Assembly (NCBI GenBank): GCA_911728435.2
Contig: OU452198.1
Location: 32,083,902 to 32,147,901 of the forward strand
Source of the DNA: Apoderus coryli
Taxonomy: Eukaryota > Arthropoda > Insecta > Coleoptera > Attelabidae
DNA: 64,000 nucleotides
Reading direction: 5' to 3'
The position numbers were made by a program, and so were the translations under genes. The notes beneath the pieces are model-generated. The model saw nothing but the letters and a program-made list of their open reading frames with translations, was not told the origin of the DNA and ran no database searches. Positions 33,619 through 43,231 of the stretch are shown one piece after another (position 1 is the stretch's first letter; the number at the start of each line of letters is the position of its first letter).

Positions 33619-34340
33619 AGACGTCTCGTTTCGTCTTGAAGCCGTTTTGTCTCGTCTCGAGAGCATTTTGTCTCGAATTTCGAGACGAGACGAAACGAGA
33701 CATCTCGAAAAATTGTAATGACTTAACACAATTCAAACCATTTATAATAACAATAATAATAATATTTTCAATTTTAATTAATAAACAACAGCATCTTAGG
33801 GTGTGATCTGGTAATACGTGCCCTGAATTATAAATAAAAAATAAAATTTAGAATATAATATAAAATCTTTATTAAAGAACTGTATTGCGCTTTACAGTAA
33901 TAACAAAAAAAAAATGAAAGTATAGTATCATATATTGAAAATGAAAATATAATTACTAATAATGATAAGTAATAATTTTTGGTCTCATTGATTTTTCATT
34001 TATTTACCCCAGAAAGTCCTTATGAGTGAGGCTCAATTTGCTTTGTAGTAATGTTTAAGCATTTTATCTCTACCTGCTTTAAAAGCTTTGATGAATAATT
34101 CATCACTTGGTGCGTGTTCTGATTCTGATTATGTATTTTGAATGTGATGTTGTTTTTCTTTGATGTCTAGATATTTTACTGTTAGATTGGAGACAGATTG
34201 GTCTCACATCGAAAAAAAAGTCTAATAACTTTCCTAATGTCTATATATTTTTTTACTAATATTCGAGACAAAACGAGACGAACGTTAGTCTGGTCTCGTC
34301 TCGAAAAACATGATTTCAAAACGTCTCGTGGCAACTCTAA
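33619..34340. repeat. Segment bordered by GAGACGAGAC-rich ends
   Basis: The left edge (33620-33715) is built of CGTCTCG, GTCTCGTCTCGA and GAGACGAGACGAAACGAGAC words. The right edge (34190-34335) has GAGACAAAACGAGACGAACG, TCTGGTCTCGTCTCG and ACGTCTCG. The centre is AT-rich and non-coding. The edges look like sub-terminal repeat clusters of a non-autonomous DNA element, but the ends could not be fixed. Confidence 0.5.
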
Positions 34341-34724
34341 TCTAAAAAATTTACATAATAAATCAAGATCGACTATGTAATATTTACCATAACATCCAAG
34401 TAATTTATAAGTTACATATATTATATTATATTAATATTTATCATCATCAAAAACTGATGATGATGTAAATTTACCTATCATGACATGCCTTTATTTTTAT
34501 TTGTATGTAAAACATGTCCATAATGGGAATCTTACATTAACTTTTATTCACAAATAATTAAAACTACATAAACCTTGTTCTAATTATTACACAACTGAAT
34601 GTGTAAATTTACTTATCAATACATGCTTTTATTTTGAATATATAACAATGTAATTTTTACATGGGACATAATATTACCTATGATTTTTAAGGTAATATTA
34701 CACAATTTTTATTTGTAGTGTGGG

Positions 34725-34930
34725 GACTCCTACTCATAACATACCAAAATTTAGCAAATTTAGCTTAATTGGTTGAAGCGTTTAGGCGCGATCGTGGAAG
34801 AATACATACAGACAGACAGACTTCCATCAGGAAATGGGGTCAATCGCGTCAGGGGTCTACAAAGTTCCGTCTTTATCTCTATTTGTTTAGCGCGTTCACA
34901 ATACTTTCCCTGTGGGTAGGGAAAGTAATA
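34725..34930 (+). repeat. Dispersed repeat ending in GGGAAAGTA, copy 2 (uninterrupted)
   Basis: It reads GGGGACTCCTACTCA, AATTGGTTGAAGCGTTTAGG, TGGAAGAATACATACAGACA, TCCGTCTTTATCTC and TTAGCGCGTTCACAATACTT. This copy shows the unbroken junction that the hAT element at 59527-61992 interrupts. Confidence 0.75.
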
Positions 34931-35877
34931 CACTTAAAAACTCGAATAAAAATATATGGTTTACAAGGTTTGGCAGCTATCACTTGACCTTCTTTATTGA
35001 CAGCTAAATTGTTAAACATTAAAATGCAAAGGTAATATTTTAAAGTAATCCAACTTTGCTTCAACTGTTAGGGGTATTTTTGTTAAAGATTTGATTTTTT
35101 ATGGAAAAGCAGTGTTAGGGATCATAATTTGTAACTTAAACATTTTGAAAATATAATTTTAAATTGCTGAAACATTTTTTTCTAATAATTTTTGAAAGAT
35201 TTTAAAAATCCGAATACGCTTATTTTTGGAAAAATAGAAAAAATAAAAAATTGCAGCAGACGCCTGAATCTTGACACTAAAAAACTTTTTCCTTTGACTT
35301 CTTTTGATATTTTAAAAAATAAGGGTATTTTTTCAAATTTTTGGAGAAAAATGTAAATTTTGACAAGCCAGGAAAGTTACGTGAATGCATGTCATTTGGC
35401 ATCATTTTTAAAGCAAAAACACATATGTGTGACACTGTATATATGAATTAGAATTTTATTACTAGAAAATACGTACACCACTGCCTCTAAAACACCATAA
35501 ATAATACCATTTCACGGTCAAACAGTTTAAATAAGTTTCCTCCACGATAATGTTTGCAAGTTTACAAGCCCACACGAAGAATAAGGAAGTTCTCTTCCAT
35601 CCACACTAATACGCATTCATATTAAGTATATAGGCAAACGTGGTCTAAGTCGACTTCCATGGTCTACATAGAACCAACATTTCCATCATTTATCACACTA
35701 AGTTTGTCTGGCTGAGACGTCTACTTATGCCATTATTATATGAAGTGTGTATGGCGGACTTGACTTATACAACTTTAAAAAGGGGTCGCTAACCACCATG
35801 TTGTTAGAAGGGTGCATGTTTATACCTCAAGATGTTTGTGTTTTGGTCATATATACGTCAAGTTTACGGAGAATATC
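34931..35877. other. Non-coding stretch
   Basis: Mostly AT-rich to 35500, then closer to average composition. No coding sequence or repeat family was recognised. Confidence 0.45.
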
Positions 35878-36529
35878 TAACCTACAGGATGGTGTTCAAT
35901 GCTGTAATCCCTAAGATTTTTCTGTACTTTTCCAAGACATTGAGAAGGTCGAACAGGATTATAGCACCTAAAATCACATCGGATTGATTTATAACCTATA
36001 ACGAGCTTTCTTGTTGGTTGTGAAACAAAAAATGCGTCGCCAGCGACTTTCATCATCTCAGATAGCAGACGGGCTCTTTCAAAACCATGTTTCTGAGAGT
36101 CAATCTTTAGAGTGGAAGAAAATTTCCCGGCAAGATATTAGTCGTCGCAGCGGACTTCAAAATTGTTAAATCCGTCTGTGTTTTTACTTTCCCTGAGTCG
36201 GGAGAGTAGTTCTCTCCCGACTGAATGTCTAATATCCTAACTTTCTTTAATAAGGGGGGTAAAGGTTTAGGGGTGTTTCCCAAGCTGCCTGCAAATTCCA
36301 GGGTCTTGTCCCTTTGTCCTTTGCTAGGTGAGGGGACTAGTGTTTTGTCTCCAAGGGATAAAGATCTTTGTATCCCTGGTAGACTTCGTGTAGACTCGTC
36401 CGTGCTTTCCGGAATTGAAGGTTTTCTTGGTGTTTGTTCTGGGTTAGGGGAATCTGGGGGGCTTTTACTGAGTTTCGAGGATCTTTCGAAGGGATTTGGT
36501 GCTGTCTGTGCTTGTGTGCGTTGGCTCAA
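35878..36529 (-). CDS. Unrecognised Ser/Pro-rich ORF with frameshifted continuation
   Basis: A 140-codon frame (36529-36107) starts MSQRTQAQTAPNPFERSSKL and is rich in Ser, Pro, Lys and Thr, with no hydrophobic segment, so the first part is probably disordered. Its end (ILPGNFLPL) overlaps a different frame that continues FSSTLKIDSQKHGFERARLL, SEMMKVAGDAFFVSQPTRKL and VIGYKSIRCDFRCYNP to a stop at 35878-35880. The second part looks structured. I do not recognise either part. The disordered-then-structured layout would suit an ORF1/gag-like protein of a retroelement, but a cellular exon pair cannot be excluded. No splice evidence was tested. Confidence 0.4.
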
Positions 36530-37129
36530 ATATTGAAGATGGGTTTATTGTAAGGGTATATATTTTTAGGGTTATTTGACATTATCTCAAATATATTATA
36601 CTTGATATGTCAGTGGGTATTAATATGATAAATATGATATGAAAGATAAAAATAAATGATACTCTCAACCCGTTATGCGAATTACCCCAACCTTAAAGAT
36701 ATATTTACCAATTTCCTAAAGTGTAAAATTTTCAACGCAATTTTCTCGAGACCTGTGGATGTATAAAAAGGACTTTTTTGGGGGTTGTGTGCTATCAGAG
36801 AGTTCCTAGATATTTGGCACGTCTGCAGAATAGAATTTATATTGTAATACAAAATATCTTTGAAGTTAACAACGAAGGACAAGAAAAATCACGTCGGCAA
36901 CATCTTTTGTTGTTTTGGGCTCCAAGTTTTATTTGAAATAACGTGTTTACTTCCAATTGAGTTGGAGTTCCAATACAGATACGAGGGTGCAAACGCACCT
37001 TGTAACTTGACGTTCAGCTGCTTAATACAGACTACGCTGGGGCTACCCGCAACGTGACCTTTGATTATATATAATATAATCAAAAATATATGACCTACGT
37101 AACGAAACAGAATTTTAATAATAATTAGT
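36530..37129. other. Non-coding stretch
   Basis: A CAACGCAATTTTCTCGAGAC word near 36735 matches the 5' module of the SINE-like repeats, so a further fragment of that family lies here. Nothing else was recognised. Confidence 0.45.
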
Positions 37130-37420
37130 TGCATTATTTTCATTATTTCGAAAAAACTAACGTAATTAATAAACTAACTATTTTATTCAAAAATTAGAAA
37201 AGAAAATATTGCCAGGGCTGGGATTCGAACCCAGAACTTTCGGCATGGGAAACGCAGGCTTTATCAATGACGCCAAAAACCCTTTATCAAATTATTTTAA
37301 TATATACTAATAAGAGTTATAGGTTCCAACTACCTAACTGGTGAAATTCAAAACGCAATTTTCTCGAGAATTGTGCGGGCAAATATCAAAAGTAACCTAT
37401 CGCTGTGCGGGAAGGAAATA
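37130..37420 (-). repeat. SINE-like repeat with tRNA-like module, copy 3
   Basis: On the minus strand the 5' module reads GTTACTTTTGATATTTGCCC then AATTCTCGAGAAAATTGCGT. A tRNA-like segment at about 37276-37203 follows with B box GGGTTCGAATCCC. The 3' part reads TTTTCTAATTTTTGAATAAA and TAGTTAGTTTATTAATTACG, the same tail as copy 1. Confidence 0.68.
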
Positions 37421-37752
37421 TGAGGACTCAAAGGTTTTCCGTCTCTTGAGGTATGAACATAGCGATCACAAAACTAGTAGGTCATTAGGTATTCAGGTAT
37501 TTTCAAAAGTACATATTTGTAACAATAAAATACCAGTCTTGTAATGAGTATTTTATATTTTACATAAAGACACAAACAAAAAAAAACTAGAAACAGGTTT
37601 TAAAATATAAGAAGAAACAAAAACTACAAATAAATCATAAAACATCACTCACACCAGAAAATTAGGCTTTTTAAACAAAATACAAATGCATTAAATTAAA
37701 TAAATAATATTCTTAAAAAAACAAATTAAAAATCTAAAAACAATTAGGTTTA

Positions 37753-38997
37753 CAAGGCAACTCTGGTGTTGCAATCTGGCAACTGACAGCTCTATCGTAA
37801 AGTTGGACATTTTTGAGGTTATACGTACTCTGAATGTTTTGACATACGAGCGCTATTTGTGTTGTTTACAGTAACTTAAAAGATTCATCTCGGTTCAAAA
37901 ATGGAATTAAATCGTAAACATTTTCGTGCGATTATTTTTTACAACTTTCGACGTGGATTAACGCAGCAACAGTGCATGGATGAACTTAATTCAATTTTTG
38001 ACGATGAAACTCCATCAAGGACCAGTGTTTATCGATGGTATGGTGAATTCAATCGTGGTCGTAGTTCACTCCAAGACGAATTACGTGAAGGTCGTCCAAA
38101 ATCAGTTGTTGTTCCGAAAACCATTGATGCTGTGCGCGAACTGATATTGCAAAATCGTCATGTGACCTATCAAGAGATTGAGACAACCTTAGGCATTAGT
38201 GGGACCAGCATACATTCAATATTGCATAAACATTTGACTGTCAGAAAAATTTGTTCGCGTTGGATCCCACACAATTTGTAAATCGCTCAAAAAAAGCTCG
38301 TGTCTATTGGTCGAAAGGAGTGCTCAAAAAATACGATCGCGGTGTTTCGAAACACGTCTATGACATCGTGACAGGTGATGAATAGTGGATTTACGCGTAT
38401 GAGCCCGAAAGTAAACAGCAGTTGACTGTATGGGTGTTTCAAGATGAGCCAAATCCAATTAAAGGTGTTCGCCCACGAAGCACTTCCAAGCAAATAGTCG
38501 CCTGTTTTTTCGGAAAAACTGGACATGTCGCACCGTACCACTAGAACAACGCAGGACAGTCAATTCTGAGTGGTACACAAAATATTTGTTTGCCAGATGT
38601 CTTCTAAGAAATCAGAAAAACGAACCGCCGAGGATGGATCACTCTTCACCACGACAATGCGAGCTCACACACATCACCTCAAACAACTGCATTTTTGAGC
38701 ACCCAAAACATCGATTTGATGAGTCATCCGCCGTATAGTCCTGACTTGGCACCGAATGACTTCTTTTTATTCCCGTACGTAAAAAACAAATTGAGAGGTC
38801 AACGTTTTTCGCCACCTGAAGAAGCATGTTTTGGAGATACCTCAATCAAAGTGGCAAAAGTGCTTCGACAATTGTTTCAAACGCATGCAAAAGTGTATAG
38901 TTCTTCAAGGGGGATATTTAGAAAAACAATAAAGTGATTTTCGATGATTAATATTTGTTTTTGTTCTGTAATCCCGAAATATAAAAGGCAACCCTCG
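37753..38997 (+). mobile_element. Mariner copy B, left inverted repeat lost
   Basis: The right end reads AATATAAAAGGCAACCCTCG and stops at 38997 before TA. At the left, the sequence matches the family only from about GGCAACTCTGGTGTTGC (37756), so the outer repeat is deleted or unrecognisable. The body aligns with copies A, C and D. Confidence 0.85.
37901..38932 (+). pseudogene. Mariner transposase, copy B, stops and frameshifts
   Basis: The N-terminal 126 codons are open (37901-38281). They cover the paired helix-turn-helix DNA-binding region: FRAIIFYNFRRGLTQQQCMD, SVYRWYGEFNRGRSSLQDE and SIHSILHKHLTVRKIC. A stop replaces the residue after IPHNL. VTGDE near 38370 is followed by a TAG in place of the Ser codon, and several one-base deletions follow. 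NIDLMSHPPYSPDLAPNDFF near 38705 carries the last catalytic block, and a TAA lies at 38930. This is the most complete N-terminus of the four copies, but the gene is dead. Confidence 0.88.
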
Positions 38998-41357
38998 TAA
39001 AACTGCAAATACATATATTTTGCACCAGAAATGGCTTGTACAAATAAATAAACATTTTCTTCTAAGAGAAACAGGGGATTTATCCATTGTATGTAGAGAC
39101 TTGCTACCTTTTTTTGAAAAATTTTCCGCTCGGTAACGGAGGTCTATGGCCGCTCCTTGATTTTTGCGTGTTAAATTTAATACTCAATGGTTGGTACATA
39201 TAGAACCACACGCAATCGGGTATATTAACCAATCATTAAATCTGGTAAAAATTATAATTTTGAAATGTTTTTTTTATATCTGAAGAGTGTTATTCTTTAA
39301 ATTCATTGATAGGTACATTTACACTATCGCGTGAAAATTAACTAAATTACAGTGTTAATATTTACACCCAATGGTGGAAAATAAACAATGAGACTTGTAA
39401 GTAAACCACCTTTTAATGGTAATTTACGTCTAATTATTGTAAATATCATATTATTATAGTGTGAATTTCATTCCGTTTGGGTGTGAATTTACTATAGCGG
39501 GTGTAACAATTTCTACCCAGGGTTAGTATATACTTTCCACTCGTTTACGTCATTTATCATTATCTATCAAAATAACCAGGCATTTGCAATTTTATGTTAA
39601 AATTGTGCAATATGTTTGCCATTATAAACCTTCGCTTAGTTTGATACATGTTTGAATGACTTAATCAAAGCCGAAAGTACCAGCCCCTAATATAATATAC
39701 TTACATTTTTCAAATCACTTGGAAAAGGTTTCTGAATGAATAATGACAATGTTGAATATACGATTTATTATTTATAAAACAAATTATAATTCAAACTATT
39801 TGGACAAAATGGCAACCTTAATATACATAACCTGCTATGGTTTAACAATGTAATATATTAATCATAAACACTAAACAAAAATATGCTTTGTAACAATATA
39901 AAAGATTGAAAATCTCAAGTATTGTCTATCGTTAATTAATATGCCTAATATAGGTACTAATTATCTACTTGTTATTATTATAACTATTTAGTTGAACAAA
40001 ATGACACCTTAATGGTACATATACTATAATGGTTTAAATAACAATATACTAATATTAATACTAAACATAATTTCATTGTTCACCATTGGGATCTCCTAAA
40101 CTTTAAGTACCTATAAGGTAAAAATCTGCAATCTGTTATTATTATTATTAGAATTATTTAAAAGCTACAAGGAACAGAAATCTGTACCAATCCTATAATA
40201 CCTAAGTACTTTGTTAAAAATCTACTTACTGACCTAGATGTTTCTATTAATTTCAATATGTAGGTACTTACCCCAATTTAACCAGATCCTGATAACATCC
40301 ACTCTCACATTTGGCACTTTGCAGAACTTTGCTTTATTTTTATATTATATAGTTTAAATATTAGTGACATAATTCTATTTTATTATTCAGTAATTCACAA
40401 CGTAAAATGTAAGAGCAAAAAGCCGAAAAATCCCCGAATTAAATAAAAATATGAAATGACATGTCACCTGCCGGCATTCAAGATTGAACTCTGTACCTTG
40501 TGTGTGTTTGCCGTGTAAAAAAAAAAACAATTATAAAGCAAATTTTACACTCGGTGTGTTCAAACAACTTTCTAGAGGGGTTTATTGTACGCTGATATCG
40601 TGTTATTAATTGTTATTGTATTTAATTTTTATCAAAGAGTGTAAACTTATAATAAAATAACACCCATTCGACAAAATTAACTTTTAAGAGAGTTGAATTC
40701 ACATGCAACTTTGATACCACAACTTTGGTCCCATATGAGTGTAAAATTGTGGTAAATTATATTGATACGAGTGTTAAATTTAACACTACTTTTATCTACC
40801 ACTGCAGAAATGATTTTTACCATGTCGATATTTTTTACTGTGTACGATCCCCCAAACTTATAAATTTATAAAGCACCTAGTTAGTTCCCAAAAAAGTTGT
40901 TTTCTACTTATATTTTGTAAAAACATAAAAGCTAACAGTCGGTCGTCGTATATATACAGAACAAGACATTCTGTATAGTCTAACAATGTTGTAAATAAAG
41001 CAATTTTCTCTGCTTGATGTTCACGTTTATAATAAATATAATAATATTATCTCGTTTTCATCATTGTAATTTTAATGAGCATGAAAACAGACCACGGTAG
41101 TTAATACCTTACCTTTTGTTATACCTAGGCAAATCTACCTATTATGTATGACAACAATATCACAACGTAGAAAGGGAGTTACAATATGTTATAGTAGGTA
41201 CCTACCTACCTATCTGCTTATTGTATATTCGTAACAAAAGTTATTATCTTAACTTCATCAACAACAACTTTAAATAATTAAAGAGGTTTAAAATCTTCTA
41301 TGGTCGCTGATCCGATTAGGTGTTGTGTAGTGTAAAATGATGTTTATGAGTTATTAG
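38998..41357. other. Gene-free AT-rich region
   Basis: The longest stretch without any gene remnant here. A degenerate duplication lies at about 39796-40170 (ACAAAATGGCAACCTTAATA versus ACAAAATGACACCTTAATGG, about 187 bp apart). GTGTTAATATTTACACCC near 39353 and GTGTTAAATTTAACAC near 40773 may mark ends of an unknown element. TAGGTACCTA words recur near 40260 and 41195. Confidence 0.5.
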
Positions 41358-41400
41358 CAGTGGCGGTTCGTGAGGGATACATACTCGTACTCCCCTATAT
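41358..41400 (+). repeat. Solitary hAT-type terminal end
   Basis: CAGTGGCGGTTCGTGAGGG at 41358 matches the terminal repeat of the hAT elements at 11.3 and 59.5 kb. The sequence then changes abruptly to a T-run and a non-LTR fragment, so the rest of the hAT copy is missing or displaced. Confidence 0.6.
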
Positions 41401-42245
41401 CTTTTTTTTTTTTGCGAAGCTATTTCAATAACAAATCGAAATTGAATTTTGATTATCAATTGAACAATGAGTTCTTGGAAAGGCTCAGCGAAATTAAAGA
41501 TTTGGGTGTTGTCTTCGACAGTGAATTTACATTTAACCAGCAGACCGTCAGTGTAGTATTGAGCGCAAATAGAATGTTGGGTTTTATTATTAGGAATTGT
41601 CGGCAATTCAACGATGTTTTCACGGTTAAGCTTTTGTTTTATGCTTTTGTTAGATCTAAACTGGAATTTGCCGCAATTATATGGAACCCAATATATAGTA
41701 CTCATATTAGATCCTTAGAGTCTGTTCAGCGCCGTTTCCTTAAATACCTAGCCTATAAAGCCGACAAGGTTTATCCTCCACGGGGAGTAGATCATGCGTC
41801 TTTGCTCTTGCGTTTTAATGAACATTCTCTCTTGACCAGAAGAAACATTCACGCAGTCAAGTTTTTATACAAATTATTGCACTGCGCCGTTGATTGCCCA
41901 TATCTATTCGGATGTATTAGATTCCACGTTCCGTGATTGGGTGCTCGACATCTCCTGCCGTTCACTGTGGGCCCAGCTAGGACTAATAGTTTGTTATAAA
42001 GTCCTGTTTACTATATGTGTGATATTTTCAATCGGTGTTGTCGTGATTTTGACATTCATGACTCAACTTTGTCCGCGATTACTAATAGTTTACTTATATA
42101 GTGGTAGGGTAGTGATTATTTTCTTTTAATATTGAACAGTTATTGATCGCATTTATTTTTGTAGTATTTAATGTTAATAGTTAGACTGTCGTGTTTATTT
42201 GTTTGAGGATTTGAAAGTATATGATAAATAAATAAATAAAATTAA
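41400..42245 (+). pseudogene. Non-LTR reverse transcriptase thumb/C-terminal fragment
   Basis: A 188-codon frame (41370-41936) reads IKDLGVVFDSEFTFNQQ, VLSANRMLGFIIRNCR, KLLFYAFVRSKLEFAAIIWN and VQRRFLKYLAYKAD, the post-catalytic part of jockey-like pol. A frameshift near 41925 leads to a C-terminal piece with PRSGARHLLPFTVGPARTNS. The 3' end carries AAATAAATAAATAAA near 42225, a simple tail. It resembles the minus-strand element at 2.1-3.5 kb more than the family at 24.3 and 32.1 kb. The catalytic domain is absent. Confidence 0.72.
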
Positions 42246-42289
42246 CATTTATACCTAATACAAAAACTGTTGAAAGTGACCTCTAGCTC

Positions 42290-42700
42290 GGAAACATGAC
42301 TCCTCATTGACTGGTGAGTGGGTTTAAATCCGGAGATCATGCCGGCCATAAGTGAGGTCCACCCCAGCGATTTCCGTATGTTTCTGTTAAAAACTCACGA
42401 GCAACCCGACTAAAATGCGCTGGTGCATAAACCACACATTGCATTTATTATTGCAAATGGGACGTTTTTCAGAAATCCAGGAGCGTGTGTTCGAGAAAGT
42501 CGCGCTATACTTCTCCGGTAAGTCTTCCTGGATAAATACGGGTCCAATTAAGCTGTCACCCACAATTCCAATCCAAACGTTCAACGAGAACTGATGTTGA
42601 AGATGATCTTCAACTGTCGTATGCGGATTTTCATCACACCATAACTGGTTATTATAAAAATTCCTTAACGCATTTCTTCTTCTGTGTAATTAAGGCTTCC
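42290..42700 (-). pseudogene. Tc1/mariner-type remnant, family 2, second copy
   Basis: The minus strand reads NQLWCDENPHTTVEDHLQHQ, FSLNVWIGIVGDSLIGPVF, EDLPEKYSATF and, in other frames, WFMHQ and FLTETYGNRW, matching the remnant at 29.79-30.4 kb. The HDGAPAH block is shortened and lacks the catalytic Asp. The right boundary is close to the BEL/Pao insertion. Confidence 0.7.
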
Positions 42701-42823
42701 TTCTTCTTCTCATCGCTATGAAAATACACTAGAACAGGTCTTCTTTGATTGTGACTGGGCACCAATTTCACGGAATTTCCTCACTCAATTGAAGGTTCAA
42801 TTGTGCAAACACCTATTTAACAT

Positions 42824-43155
42824 TGGTAGTGGACTGTATGATTTTTCACTTCTTGTATTAAATAAACTCATTTGTAGATAAACAACTAAATATCTTTAAT
42901 TTTGATAAAAAACATTATAATCGTAAATAAGTGTTGTTATGATGCTTATAGCACACGTGCAAAAAAAGGAATGAATAACATATTTACAATAGGTACACTA
43001 TTATAGTCTTATAGCTGTGTGAATTGTCTATATGAAGGAAAACACAAAAAGAAAGAGTCACTGTAAACTTTAGAATATGTATAAATATAGGAAGTAAAGG
43101 AGCTAGAATAATGATATGCAGTGTTGTCATGCAGTTCATAAATACGTACGGAACA
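42824..43155 (-). repeat. 3' LTR of the BEL/Pao element
   Basis: 332 bp, starting TGGTAGTGGACTG and ending GTACGGAACA on the plus strand. It differs from the other LTR only near 42864 (AAATAAACTC here, AAATTAACTC there). Confidence 0.95.
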
Positions 43156-43170
43156 TGCCGCCCCTGTTGA
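43156..43170 (-). other. Polypurine tract candidate
   Basis: The minus strand reads AACAGGGGCGGCA directly before the 3' LTR. Its position and purine content fit the second-strand primer. Confidence 0.6.
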
Positions 43171-43231
43171 AAGGTTAGGCTTTCAAAACAATAACACCAC
43201 TGATAGTTTTTAGGAGAACATTTTCTCAAGT

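Noticed and set aside
36225..36536. 103-codon plus-strand frame
   Set aside because: It is the complement of the Ser/Pro-rich minus-strand frame, with low-complexity Gly/Leu content and no motif.
42690..42823. Plus-strand reading ENTLEQVFFDCDWA resembling the zinc-binding region after non-LTR RT domains
   Set aside because: Too short, and the surrounding DNA reads better as minus-strand remnants.
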